A stretch of DNA of 37,717 nt from Albidovulum sp. (GCA_030837785.1 JAUQYA010000106.1:1-37717), one strand, 5' to 3'; counted from the stretch's first letter, positions 1 to 7,172 are shown. Notes: a model not told the origin generated them from the letters alone. Translations and numbers: made by a program.

Positions 1-379
1 CCGCGAAGGTGCCGGGCACGTTCAGCCCGTGGGCGCGGTGGTGCTGGCAGAAGCTTTCGTGCCCCGACCGGCATTCGGCGCAGGCGCCGCAGGTGTCGTG
101 GATCCAGGCCGCCCCGGCGCGGTCACCGATCCGCCAGTCGCCGACGCCATCGCCCAGGGCCACGACCTCACCCACCCCCTCGTGGCCGAGGATGAAGGGC
201 GATGGCGGCTGCGGCGGGCGCACCGACCCCTGCCAGATATGGACATCGGTGTGGCAGACGCCGCTCGCCTCCAGCCGGATCAGGATCTGCCCCGGCCCCG
301 GCTCCGGGCGCGGCACCCGTTCCAGGCGCAGCTCCGCGCCGAAATCGCCCAGCACCGCCGCGAGCATCGTGCCGTCCAT
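1..379 (-). CDS. Zinc-dependent alcohol dehydrogenase, N-terminal part (cut by window edge)
   Basis: Only the first 126 codons are in the window; the gene continues past base 1. The start is the ATG at 379, preceded by an AGGAGG ribosome site. The visible part is the GroES-like catalytic fold of medium-chain zinc alcohol dehydrogenases. It shows a GVCHTD motif (catalytic-zinc Cys), a GHEGVGEV motif (catalytic-zinc His and Glu) and the structural-zinc cysteine cluster CGACAECRSGHESFC. The family oxidises alcohols or reduces aldehydes with NAD(P). It starts 12 bases after the choX stop on the same strand, so the two are probably co-transcribed. The substrate cannot be read from the sequence; a link to choline or betaine-aldehyde metabolism is only suggested by the neighbours. 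Confidence 0.85.
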   Translation of the reverse strand, partial: MDGTMLAAVLGDFGAELRLERVPRPEPGPGQILIRLEASGVCHTDVHIWQGSVRPPQPPSPFILGHEGVGEVVALGDGVGDWRIGDRAGAAWIHDTCGACAECRSGHESFCQHHRAHGLNVPGTFA

Positions 380-391
380 CCGCCAACCTCC

Positions 392-1324
392 TCAGAGCCC
401 GAGCGCGGCGCGCACCGCCGGCAGCGCCGGCTCGCCCGCGAGCGTCGTCACCCCGTCGAGCCACTTGTCGAGCCGCGCCGGCTCGGCCGCGATCATGGCG
501 CGGGCGGCATCGGGCGGGCTTTCGCCGTCGCCCATGATCCGCTGCATTCCGTGGTTCTCGAAGTCAATGTCGTAGGTCAGGTTGGCGAACAGCTTCGCCG
601 CGTTCGGGCATTCGGCGGCATAGCCGGGGCGGCTGAGCGTCCAGACCGTGGCGCTGCCAAGATCCGGTCCGAATTCGATGTCGCCGCCGGACAGATAGGT
701 GATGTCATAGTTGACATTCATCGGATGCGGCGCCCATCCCAGGAAGACGATCCACTCCTTCTTCTCGACGGCGCGGGCGACTTGCGCAAGCATCCCGGCC
801 TCGCTCGATTCCACCACCTTCCAGTCGCCCAGCCCGTGCCGATCGGCGGCGATCATGTCGATCAGCATCTGGTTGGTGCCAGGCTCGATCCCGTAGATGC
901 GCCGGTCGAACTCCGCCGCATGGGCGGCAAGGTCGCCGAAGGACGTCACGCCTGCGGCAGCGACATAGTCCGGCACGGCAAGCGTGTATTTCGCGCCCGC
1001 CAGGTTGGTGCCCAGAACCTCGACATGCTTGTTGTCGAAATAGGACTTGTACTGTTCGTCCTGCACTGGACGCCAGTTGCCCTGGAAGACGTCGATCTGG
1101 TCGTTCTGGAGGCTCACGTAGGTCACGTCGAGTCCCAGCAGGGTCTGTTCCGATTCATAGCCCAGCGCCCCGAGCAACAGCTCGGCCGTGGCGTTGGTGA
1201 AGGCGATGTCGGTCCAGCCGCCATCGGCGATCCGCACCTTCCCGCACGCCTCGCCGTCGGCCCAGCCGGCCTGCGCCGCCACCAGGGCCAGCGCTGTGCC
1301 GCCCAGAAGTGATTTCCATTCCAT
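392..1324 (-). CDS. choX: Choline-binding periplasmic protein of an ABC transporter (ChoX family)
   Basis: This is a 310-residue periplasmic substrate-binding protein of the glycine betaine/choline (OpuAC/ChoX) family. Residues 1-22 form a signal peptide with likely cleavage after AGWA. The residues that form the choline-binding aromatic box in Sinorhizobium ChoX have clear counterparts: W37 and D39 (GGWTDI), W84 (QGNW), Y113 (AKYTLAV), N151 (EPGTNQ) and W197 (FLGWAP). Choline is therefore the best ligand guess, with betaines possible. The ATG at 1324 follows GGGGAGG. Usually choX is followed by permease and ATPase genes (choW, choV). Here a zinc alcohol dehydrogenase follows after 12 bases, so the membrane partners must be elsewhere or beyond the window. 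It is divergent from a betI-like gene, which probably controls it. Confidence 0.85.
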   Translation of the reverse strand: MEWKSLLGGTALALVAAQAGWADGEACGKVRIADGGWTDIAFTNATAELLLGALGYESEQTLLGLDVTYVSLQNDQIDVFQGNWRPVQDEQYKSYFDNKHVEVLGTNLAGAKYTLAVPDYVAAAGVTSFGDLAAHAAEFDRRIYGIEPGTNQMLIDMIAADRHGLGDWKVVESSEAGMLAQVARAVEKKEWIVFLGWAPHPMNVNYDITYLSGGDIEFGPDLGSATVWTLSRPGYAAECPNAAKLFANLTYDIDFENHGMQRIMGDGESPPDAARAMIAAEPARLDKWLDGVTTLAGEPALPAVRAALGL

Positions 1325-1368
1325 GACAATCCTCCCCAGTCCGAGACGGCATCAGTTTCGGCAAAAAT

Positions 1369-1400
1369 ATTGAATGGTCAAACAAAAAATTGTATGAGCA
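1369..1400. promoter_or_regulatory. Candidate BetI operator pair between choX and betI
   Basis: The 109-base gap between divergent choX and betI is AT-rich, unlike the rest of the window. It holds ATTGAATGGTCA at 1369-1380 and a related ATTGTATGAGCA at 1389-1400 (9 of 12 bases shared), exactly 20 bases apart, so on the same DNA face. The first contains the dyad TTGA-N4-TCAA, which resembles the ATTGAAC/GTTCAAT-like sites described for BetI in other bacteria. Binding by the adjacent TetR-type protein is inferred, not shown. Confidence 0.45.
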
Positions 1401-1433
1401 TTTAATGAAGCATTTCCCTAGGGTTGGCGGGTC

Positions 1434-2054
1434 ATGAATGCCCGAAAGCGCAGCCGAATCGAGGATATCCGCCGCGAGGAACTGATTCTCGCGGCGCACC
1501 GGGTGTTCCTGGCGCAAGGCCTCGCGGGCCTCACCACCGCGCGCATCTGCGCCGAGGCCGGCCTGTCGCCCGGCATCCTTGCCTATTACTTCCGCGGCAA
1601 GGAGGACGTGCTCTTCCAGATGGTGCGCTACAACAACCGCATCCTGATGGAGGATATCGCCCGCCGCCTGCGCGCCGCCGTCACCCCCTGGGACCGGCTC
1701 ACCGCGATCGTCGAGGGCAACTTCCCGGCGGCAAACTACAACCGCGCCGCTGCCAATGCCTGGCTTTCGGTCTGCGCCGCCGCCACCACCAATCCCGAAT
1801 ACGCGCGCCTCCAGCGCTACTTCTACCGCCGCCTCGCCTCGAACCTCGCCTCCTGCCTCAGGCCGGCACTGACGGGCGACCGGCTGGAGGCGGCGATCCT
1901 GACCGTCGGGGTGATGATCGACGGGCTCTGGCTGCGCCGGGCGGCCGACGACGGCATCACCCGTGACCAGGCGGTGGCGCACATGCTCGCGCAGATCACC
2001 GCCTTTCTCGAACCCGCGGAACTGCGCGCGCTCGGCCGGTCCGCGCCCGCTTGA
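1434..2054 (+). CDS. betI: TetR-family repressor, BetI-like
   Basis: This 206-residue TetR-family regulator has an N-terminal helix-turn-helix at about residues 10-57 (LILAAHRVFLAQGL then ICAEAGLSPGILAYYFRGKE). Its C-terminal ligand domain has BetI-like features, including ANAWLSVCAAATTNPEYARLQ and GVMIDGLWLRRA. BetI represses choline uptake and oxidation genes and is released by choline. The ATG at 1434 is weakly supported by an AGGGTTGG stretch; a second ATG lies out of frame nearby. It faces choX across a 109-base gap with candidate operators and lies 33 bases upstream of lepA. No betA or betB is in the window, so the regulon is split or extends further. Confidence 0.75.
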   Translation: MNARKRSRIEDIRREELILAAHRVFLAQGLAGLTTARICAEAGLSPGILAYYFRGKEDVLFQMVRYNNRILMEDIARRLRAAVTPWDRLTAIVEGNFPAANYNRAAANAWLSVCAAATTNPEYARLQRYFYRRLASNLASCLRPALTGDRLEAAILTVGVMIDGLWLRRAADDGITRDQAVAHMLAQITAFLEPAELRALGRSAPA

Positions 2055-2087
2055 CCGCCCGCGGTTTCCCGCGCATATGCCGCTCCC

Positions 2088-3887
2088 ATGACCGAGCTTT
2101 CCCAGATCCGTAACTTCTCCATCGTCGCCCATATCGACCACGGCAAGTCGACCCTTGCCGACCGGCTCATCCAGATGACCGGGACCGTGGCCGAACGCGA
2201 CATGAAGGCCCAGCTTCTCGACTCGATGGACATCGAGCGCGAGCGCGGCATCACCATCAAGGCCAACACCGTGCGGATCGAATATCCCGCCAAGGACGGC
2301 AAGACCTATGTGCTGAACCTGATCGACACGCCGGGCCATGTCGACTTCGCCTACGAGGTCTCGCGGTCGATGCGCGCGGTCGAAGGCTCGCTTCTGGTCG
2401 TGGATGCGACCCAGGGGGTGGAGGCGCAGACGCTCGCCAACGCCTACCAGGCGATCGACGCCGACCACGAGCTGGTGCCGGTCCTCAACAAGATCGACCT
2501 TCCCGCCTCCGAACCCGAGAGGGTGAAGGCCGAGATCGAGGATGTCATCGGCATCGACGCCAGCGCGGCGATCCCGATCTCGGCCAAGACCGGCGTCGGC
2601 ATCCCCGAGGTGCTGGAGGCGATCGTCCATCGCCTGCCCGCGCCCAGGGGCGACCGGAACGCACCCCTGAGGGCGATGCTCGTCGACAGCTGGTATGACC
2701 CCTACCTCGGCGTCGTCGTGATGATCCGGGTGATGGATGGCCGCGTCGCCAGGGGCGACCGGATCAAGATGATGCAGACCGGCGCCGTCTACGGCATCGA
2801 CAAGCTCGCCGTGCTCAGGCCGCAGATGGTCGACATCGCCGAGCTTGGCCCGGGCGAGATCGGCGTCTTCACCGCCTCGATCAAGCAGGTCCGCGACACC
2901 CGCGTCGGCGACACGATCACCCATGAGAGGCGGCCCTGCGCCACCGCGCTCCCGGGTTTCAAGCCGGCACAGCCGGTGGTGTTCTGCGGCCTCTTCCCGG
3001 TCGACGCCAACGACTTCGAGAGCTTGCGCGACGCGATCGAGAAGCTGGCGCTGAACGACGCGAGCTTCACCTACGAGATGGAGACCTCGGCCGCCCTCGG
3101 CTTCGGCTTCCGCATGGGCTTTCTCGGGCTTCTCCACCTCGAGGTGGTGCGCGACCGGCTGGAACGGGAATACGATCTCGACCTGATCACCACCGCGCCC
3201 TCGGTGGTGTTCAAGCTCCACATGAAGGACGGCGAGGTGCGCGACCTCCACAACCCCGCCGACATGCCCGACCTGACCTATGTCGACCATATCGAGGAGC
3301 CGCGGATCAAGGCCACGATCATGGTGCCGGACGACTATCTCGGCGACGTGCTGAAGCTCTGCCAGGACCGGCGCGGCATCCAGATGGACCTGACCTATGC
3401 CGGCTCGCGCGCGATGGTGGTCTACGACCTGCCGCTGGCAGAAGTGGTGTTCGATTTCTACGACCGGCTGAAATCGGTCACCAAGGGCTATGCCAGCTTC
3501 GACTACCAGATGCTCGGCTACCGCGAGGATTTCCTCGTCAAGATGCAGATCCTGGTGAACGACGAGCCGGTGGACGCGCTCTCGATCATGGTCCACCGCG
3601 ACCGCGCCGAGACCCGCGGCCGGGCGATGGTGGAGAAGCTGAAGGACCTGATCCCGCGCCACATGTTCAAGATCCCGATCCAGGCGGCGATCGGCGGCAG
3701 GGTGATCGCGCGGGAGACGCTGTCGGCCTTGCGCAAGGACGTGACCGCAAAGTGCTACGGCGGCGACGCGACGCGGAAGCGGAAGCTTCTCGACAAGCAG
3801 AAGGCCGGGAAGAAGAAGATGCGGCAGTTCGGGAAAGTGGAGATTCCGCAGGAAGCGTTCATCTCGGCGCTGAAGATGGATTCCTGA
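2088..3887 (+). CDS. lepA: Elongation factor 4 (LepA), ribosome back-translocase GTPase
   Basis: The 599-residue product is full length for LepA/EF-4. It shows the G1 motif AHIDHGKST near residues 14-22, switch II DTPGH, NKID, and a SAKTGVG segment as G5. EF-G-like domains II, III and V follow, then the LepA-specific C-terminal domain ending with a lysine-rich segment (KAGKKKMRQFGKVEIPQEAF). EF-4 binds the ribosome and affects initiation and translocation under ionic or temperature stress; it acts in the cytosol and at the membrane. The ATG at 2088 gives the canonical MTELSQIRNFSIVAHIDHG start. An inverted REP-like pair starts two bases after the stop. Confidence 0.97.
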   Translation: MTELSQIRNFSIVAHIDHGKSTLADRLIQMTGTVAERDMKAQLLDSMDIERERGITIKANTVRIEYPAKDGKTYVLNLIDTPGHVDFAYEVSRSMRAVEGSLLVVDATQGVEAQTLANAYQAIDADHELVPVLNKIDLPASEPERVKAEIEDVIGIDASAAIPISAKTGVGIPEVLEAIVHRLPAPRGDRNAPLRAMLVDSWYDPYLGVVVMIRVMDGRVARGDRIKMMQTGAVYGIDKLAVLRPQMVDIAELGPGEIGVFTASIKQVRDTRVGDTITHERRPCATALPGFKPAQPVVFCGLFPVDANDFESLRDAIEKLALNDASFTYEMETSAALGFGFRMGFLGLLHLEVVRDRLEREYDLDLITTAPSVVFKLHMKDGEVRDLHNPADMPDLTYVDHIEEPRIKATIMVPDDYLGDVLKLCQDRRGIQMDLTYAGSRAMVVYDLPLAEVVFDFYDRLKSVTKGYASFDYQMLGYREDFLVKMQILVNDEPVDALSIMVHRDRAETRGRAMVEKLKDLIPRHMFKIPIQAAIGGRVIARETLSALRKDVTAKCYGGDATRKRKLLDKQKAGKKKMRQFGKVEIPQEAFISALKMDS

Positions 3888-3888
3888 T

Positions 3889-3962
3889 CCCCGCTTTCGC
3901 GGGGACGGCAGGTTGCGCAGACGGGAGGGATGCCCCCGTCACCCCTTGCGAAAGCGGGACTC
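3889..3962. repeat. REP-like inverted pair after lepA
   Basis: A perfect hairpin CCCCGC-TTTC-GCGGGG sits at 3889-3904, right after the lepA stop. About 30 bases on, an inverted relative of the same sequence appears (CCGTCACCCCTTGCGAAAGCGGG, about 3936-3958). The reverse complement of the first copy reads CCGTCCCCGCGAAAGCGGGG, so the two share the core CCGTC..CCCC..GCGAAAGCGGG. This arrangement is typical of palindromic interspersed elements in bacterial genomes. It may also terminate lepA and the convergent lipoprotein gene, although no clear T-run follows. Confidence 0.6.
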
Positions 3963-3989
3963 TCCCTCCGCCGGTGTTTTGCCGGCCGT

Positions 3990-4130
3990 TCAGAACAGCC
4001 CGTCGTCGCCGTTCTCTTCCGCCGCATTGTCGGCGGCGACGGCCCCAGCGGCACCGATCAGGGGGCCGCAGGCGGACAGCGTCGTGGCTGCGAGCAGCAG
4101 CGACAGGACCAGCCAGAGTTTCGTCGTCAT
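3990..4130 (-). CDS. Small lipoprotein (46 aa)
   Basis: This short gene begins at the ATG at 4130, behind a good GGAGG site. Longer upstream in-frame starts have no ribosome site and add implausible sequence. The product starts MTTKLWLVLSLLLAATTLSAC: a hydrophobic signal segment ending in a lipobox (L-S-A-C), so Cys21 is the likely lipidated residue. The mature part is only about 26 residues, Gly/Ala-rich and then acidic (AADNAAEENGDDGLF). This fits entericidin-sized cell-envelope lipoproteins, but there is no clear entericidin motif. It is convergent with lepA. The function is unknown. Confidence 0.7.
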   Translation of the reverse strand: MTTKLWLVLSLLLAATTLSACGPLIGAAGAVAADNAAEENGDDGLF

Positions 4131-4197
4131 CGGAAACCTCCATCGCAAGAGTGCAGGAAGCAAGCGCGCGAACCCGCCGGATGGTTCCATCGCGCCA

Positions 4198-4227
4198 GCG
4201 GGGTTTGTGCGGGCGGGGTTTGTGCGG
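4198..4227. repeat. Exact 15-bp tandem duplication
   Basis: GCGGGGTTTGTGCGG occurs twice with no spacer, at 4198-4212 and 4213-4227. It lies between the small lipoprotein gene and the DGC-domain gene, about 140 bases before the latter's start. There is no coding evidence across it. It looks like a slippage product; a regulatory role is possible but not shown. Confidence 0.8.
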
Positions 4228-4368
4228 ACGGCGCGCGCTTCGCGGTTTTCGACGCATCCGGGCGGGGCGGAGGCGGGCGGGCCTGGGTACTGCGACAATC
4301 CGCATCTCGACGCGGGCCGGGGGATCGGTGCAGGGTCGCCGGCGACGCCGAAGCTGAGGAGCCCCGCG

Positions 4369-4746
4369 ATGGCATCCCGCGCCGACCTCCCGCTCGTCTA
4401 TTCCTGCTCGGGCTGTTCCAGCGCCGCGCAGATGGCGAACCATGTCGCCATCCAGCTTGACCGCCGCGGGCTGGCGGAAATGTCCTGCATCGCCGGCGTC
4501 GGCGGCGACGTGCCGAAGCTTGTGCGCATCGCAAAATCCGGCCGGCCGATCGTCGCGCTCGATGGCTGCGCGCTCGCCTGCGTGAAGAACTGCCTGGCGC
4601 GGCACGGGGTGACGGCGGCGCGCTATCATCTCCTGTCCGACATGGGCGTACGCAAGCGCTACGGCACCGATTTCGACCCGGCCGAGGCCGCAACCGTGCT
4701 CGACAGCATCGCCGCGGGCCTCGCGGCCGACCCGGTCACGGCCTGA
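4369..4746 (+). CDS. Putative zinc-binding protein with DGC domain
   Basis: The 125-residue product starts at the ATG at 4369, behind GAGGAG; longer in-frame starts lie upstream but lack support. It has the cysteine patterns of the DGC-domain family: YSCSGCSS near residue 12 and LDGCALACVKNC near residue 66. The family name comes from the Asp-Gly-Cys motif. Members are thought to bind zinc or another metal through conserved cysteines, but their biochemical role is not established. It is the first of two small plus-strand genes, followed by the GYD-domain gene after 135 bases. Confidence 0.75.
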   Translation: MASRADLPLVYSCSGCSSAAQMANHVAIQLDRRGLAEMSCIAGVGGDVPKLVRIAKSGRPIVALDGCALACVKNCLARHGVTAARYHLLSDMGVRKRYGTDFDPAEAATVLDSIAAGLAADPVTA

Positions 4747-4881
4747 CGGGGCGCGCCTGGCCCGGGATCGCCTCGCTCCGCGCCCGGTTCCGTGCTAAAC
4801 TCCGCGGGCGGGTGGGTCTCCGGGATCGGACGGCATTCTGCCGGCCGGGTGTGCGAGTGCCTGCCCGGGAGGACGCTTGAA

Positions 4882-5211
4882 ATGCCTCAATACATCATCA
4901 CCGGCAGCTATACGCCCGCCGCCATGAAAGGCATGATCGCCCATCCGAGCGACCGGGAAAAGGCCACCGGCGCGCTGGTCGCCGCGGCCGGCGGCAAGCT
5001 TGAAAGCTATTATCTGACCACCGGCGAGACCGATTTCATCATGCGCGTGACCTCGGACAATCTCGTCAGGATGCTGGCGGCGCTGATGGTCGCAGGGGCC
5101 TCGGGCGCGGTCACCGGGCTCAAGACCGTGCAGTGCTTCACCTCGGCCGAGTTCCTCGAGGCGCAGAAGGCGGCGGGCGCGATCACCCTCACCTACGCTG
5201 CCCCGAACTGA
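4882..5211 (+). CDS. GYD-domain protein
   Basis: The product has 109 residues and starts at the ATG at 4882, after GGGAGGACGCTTGAA. It matches the GYD family of small alpha/beta proteins: it opens PQYIITGSYTPAAMKGMI, has GGKLESYYLTTGETDFIMRV in the middle and ends with an AGAITLTYAAP-like strand. These proteins have a ferredoxin-like fold and no assigned reaction. A possible extended -10 element (TGCTAAACT, about 4793-4801) lies about 80 bases upstream, so it may have its own promoter. No operon partner is evident. Confidence 0.75.
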   Translation: MPQYIITGSYTPAAMKGMIAHPSDREKATGALVAAAGGKLESYYLTTGETDFIMRVTSDNLVRMLAALMVAGASGAVTGLKTVQCFTSAEFLEAQKAAGAITLTYAAPN

Positions 5212-5319
5212 CGCGCCGCCCTACCCATCCCCCGTCCCCCGCCGTGGCGGCCATCCAAGAATCGCCCCAATCCGCTGCCAGACTGGTGCGATGCGGTCCT
5301 TTCGAAGGGGAGGTTTCGG

Positions 5320-5499
5320 ATGGGACGATTGCTCGCCATTGCCGCGGTTCTGGTCGGCGCCTATGCGCTCTGGGCGGCCGAGAACCCGAAACGGGCGTTC
5401 CGGCCCTCGGTTCCGGCCGCGCTCTTCGCGCCCAGCGGCACGCCGGGCGCGGCGATCGGCGCCTCGGCCGTCGCGGCGGCGCGCCGGACGGGCGGCTGA
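5320..5499 (+). CDS. Small membrane or secreted peptide (59 aa)
   Basis: The ATG at 5320 follows a strong AGGGGAGG site with good spacing. The peptide opens MGRLLAIAAVLVGAYALWAA, a hydrophobic stretch that could be a signal sequence or single membrane helix. An Ala/Pro/Gly-rich tail with some arginines follows (ending AAARRTGG). Its stop at 5497-5499 abuts the stop of the convergent entericidin-like gene. I recognise no family. The ribosome site and hydrophobic start are the main evidence that it is real. Confidence 0.55.
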   Translation: MGRLLAIAAVLVGAYALWAAENPKRAFRPSVPAALFAPSGTPGAAIGASAVAAARRTGG

Positions 5500-5637
5500 T
5501 CACATCGAGGACTGCGCCTCGGAGGCTTCGGAGCTGATCGCGGTGCCGGCCGATTGCAGGTCACGGCCGGCGCCCTTCACGGTTTCGCATGCGGTCAGCG
5601 CCAGAAGCGCGAGCAGGGGCAGGGTCAGGCGGATCAT
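5500..5637 (-). CDS. Entericidin A/B-like small lipoprotein (45 aa)
   Basis: The ATG at 5637 follows a GGAG site. The product begins MIRLTLPLLALLALTAC, a lipoprotein signal with lipobox LTAC, then ETVKGAGRDLQSAGTAIS. The C-E-T-x-x-G-x-G-x-D-x-x-x-x-G pattern is the hallmark of entericidin/EcnA-EcnB-type proteins. In enterobacteria these are envelope lipoproteins linked to programmed lysis; in alphaproteobacteria the role is not established. Only one such protein is encoded here, so no antidote/toxin pair is evident beyond the unrelated lipoprotein 1.4 kb upstream. The region upstream of its start carries an 11-bp tandem repeat and a CtrA-type box shared with the divergent gene. Confidence 0.8.
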   Translation of the reverse strand: MIRLTLPLLALLALTACETVKGAGRDLQSAGTAISSEASEAQSSM

Positions 5638-5747
5638 GGGGCAGCTCCGGGTGATGCGTCGGTCCGATCGTGTCTCCTCCCAACGCCGCTTTCCGGGCCG
5701 GGGTTCCCCGGCCGCGGCCCCGGTGGCGGGGCGGCGCCGTCGGGACG

Positions 5748-5780
5748 GAAAACCGACGCGAAACCGACGCGAAACCGACG
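5748..5780. repeat. Three tandem 11-12 bp units (GAAACCGACGC)
   Basis: Units GAAAACCGACGC (5748-5759), GAAACCGACGC (5760-5770) and GAAACCGACG (5771-5780) lie head to tail. The period is close to one DNA turn, so the CCGACG cores fall on one face. They lie between divergent lipoprotein genes, directly upstream of a CtrA-type box. A regulator-binding array is possible; slippage is the plain alternative. Confidence 0.7.
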
Positions 5781-5790
5781 GGTGGCGGCG

Positions 5791-5807
5791 TTAACGCCCG
5801 GTTAACC
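5791..5807. promoter_or_regulatory. CtrA-type box (TTAA-N7-TTAAC)
   Basis: TTAACGCCCGGTTAACC matches the full CtrA consensus TTAA-N7-TTAAC. Each half is also part of a palindrome: GGCGTTAACGCC at 5787-5798 and GGTTAACC at 5800-5807. It ends 21 bases before the start of the plus-strand lipoprotein gene and about 150 bases from the divergent entericidin-like start. CtrA is the alphaproteobacterial cell-cycle/motility response regulator. Its binding here is inferred. Confidence 0.55.
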
Positions 5808-5828
5808 ATGCCCGGTCAGGATCGCGCC

Positions 5829-6134
5829 ATGCGCCTGGTCCTTGCCATTCTCCTCCTCGCCGCCTGCGGCGCCTCGCCCGCCCCCGACATGTTCGGGTCG
5901 GTGCGGTCGGAGGTGACGCGCGGAGGCATGGATTTCGTTGTGTTCCAGCAGGGAAGCGAGGTGGAGGTGGTGCGGATGGGCTACCTCTCGCGTCCCCAGC
6001 GCCGGCCGGTTCCCGTGCTGATGGCCGAGGCGGCCGAGGTTGCGACGGGCTGCCGCGTCATCGCCAATTCGATGACCACGAAGATTCCCGGCGACACCGG
6101 CGTGGCAAGGTTCGCGCTGGACTGCCGGACCTGA
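5829..6134 (+). CDS. Predicted lipoprotein with C-terminal cysteine pair (101 aa)
   Basis: The start is taken at the ATG at 5829 because the hydrophobic signal begins there (MRLVLAILLLAACG, lipobox LAAC, lipidated Cys13). An in-frame ATG at 5808 would add seven polar residues and would sit against the CtrA-type box. The mature protein is about 88 residues with two further cysteines (TGCRV and DCRT near the end) that may form a disulphide. I recognise no enzyme motif, and related small proteins are hypothetical. The CtrA-type box just upstream suggests cell-cycle or motility-linked expression. Confidence 0.7.
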   Translation: MRLVLAILLLAACGASPAPDMFGSVRSEVTRGGMDFVVFQQGSEVEVVRMGYLSRPQRRPVPVLMAEAAEVATGCRVIANSMTTKIPGDTGVARFALDCRT

Positions 6135-6212
6135 TCCAGATCAAGGCGGCAAACCGCCTAAACCGTTATGAAGCAAGGAGAAAACGCGCTCCCGATGCGA
6201 AGGGCCCCGCCG

Positions 6213-6395
6213 ATGTTCCGCCTCTACCTCATTGTCTACACGCTCGCCGCGACCGTCCTTGCGGGCTCTGCCATCGTCGCGACGCTGACGATGAATCACT
6301 TTGATTTCAAAAGCATAATCGTCGCCGCCCTGGCCGGTGTCGCGGTGGCGGTGCCGGTCGCGTGGACGATTGCCAAGAGGCTTTCAACCGCCTGA
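6213..6395 (+). CDS. Small two-helix membrane protein (60 aa)
   Basis: The product (MFRLYLIVYTLAATVLAGSA...) has two hydrophobic helices, about residues 3-24 and 33-52, joined by a short loop, then a basic end (AKRLSTA). I recall similar 55-60 residue proteins in Rhodobacteraceae carrying the misleading label CTP synthetase; nothing here supports that activity. I chose the ATG at 6213 because it starts the hydrophobic segment and follows GAAGGG. In-frame ATGs at 6168 and 6195 would add a polar leader of 15 or 6 residues, and an AAGGAG at 6175-6180 could serve the latter. The last 12 bases overlap the convergent hydrolase gene. Confidence 0.65.
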   Translation: MFRLYLIVYTLAATVLAGSAIVATLTMNHFDFKSIIVAALAGVAVAVPVAWTIAKRLSTA

Positions 6396-7172
6396 GGGGC
6401 GGTCGAGAAACGCCCGCACCGCCGCCTCGAACTCCCTCGGCCGGTCGGCGTGAAGCCAGTGGCCGGCGCCGGGGATCTTGGCGAATTTCGCGTCCGGAAA
6501 CAGGCGTTTGATCGTCTGACGGTGCACCGGCCGGACGTAGCCGGACAGGGCCCCGGTCAGAAACAGCGCGGGTCCCTCGAACCGCCCCTCGGTGCCGGGC
6601 CAGCCGGTGATGCGATCCATCTCGCGCTCCAGCACGTCGAGGTTGAGCCGCCAGACCGGCGGGTCGGCCTTGAGGTCGAGCGACTGGAGAAGGAACGCCC
6701 GCACGCCATCGTCCGGAACCGCCCCGGCAAGCCGCCGGTCGGCGTCGGACCGCGCGGAAAGGCCGTTCAGATCCAGCCCCCGCATCGCCCGGACCAGATG
6801 CGACTGGCTGTGCCCGTAGGCCGCCGGCGCGATGTCGGCGACGACGAGGCGGTCGACGACATCGCCCCGCGTCAGGGCAAGTTCCATCGCCGCCTTGCCC
6901 CCCATCGAATGGCCGAGCACGTCCACGGGGCCGCCGACGGCCTCGATCACCTCGGCAAGGTCGCCCGCCATGTCGGCGTAGGACTGGCTGCCGGCGTGAA
7001 AGCTCTGGCCGTGGTTGCGCATGTCGACGGCGATGACGCGCCGGTCCTCGGACAGGCGCCGGGCGATGGCGCCCCAGTTGCGGGCCGAGCCGAACAGGCC
7101 GTGGACGATCAGGAGCGCGGGCTGGCCGGGGCGCAGGGGCGGGGCAGGGCCGGTGTCGGTGAAGGCAAGCAT
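6384..7172 (-). CDS. Alpha/beta-fold hydrolase (YbfF-like esterase)
   Basis: The 262-residue product has the full alpha/beta-hydrolase layout. There is an oxyanion-hole HGLFGSARNW segment (residues 24-33), a VDMRNHGQS strand and turn, the nucleophile elbow GHSMGG with Ser89, and the catalytic His in GAGHWLH near residue 239. The HGLFGS and DMRNHG pattern is typical of YbfF-type esterases, which hydrolyse short acyl esters and acyl-CoA thioesters. It is cytosolic, with no signal peptide. The ATG at 7172 is the natural family start; a good ribosome site is not obvious. It is convergent with the two-helix membrane protein and overlaps its end by 12 bases. Confidence 0.85.
   Translation of the reverse strand: MLAFTDTGPAPPLRPGQPALLIVHGLFGSARNWGAIARRLSEDRRVIAVDMRNHGQSFHAGSQSYADMAGDLAEVIEAVGGPVDVLGHSMGGKAAMELALTRGDVVDRLVVADIAPAAYGHSQSHLVRAMRGLDLNGLSARSDADRRLAGAVPDDGVRAFLLQSLDLKADPPVWRLNLDVLEREMDRITGWPGTEGRFEGPALFLTGALSGYVRPVHRQTIKRLFPDAKFAKIPGAGHWLHADRPREFEAAVRAFLDRPSGG

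Noticed and set aside
1155..3662. 835-codon minus-strand open frame across lepA and betI
   Set aside because: It runs opposite two well-supported genes and begins without a ribosome site.
5500..5637. Toxin-antidote entericidin locus
   Set aside because: Only one entericidin-like gene is present; the other small lipoprotein lacks the motif, so a pair cannot be claimed.
5748..5780. CRISPR array
   Set aside because: The units are 11 bases without spacers and there are no cas genes nearby.
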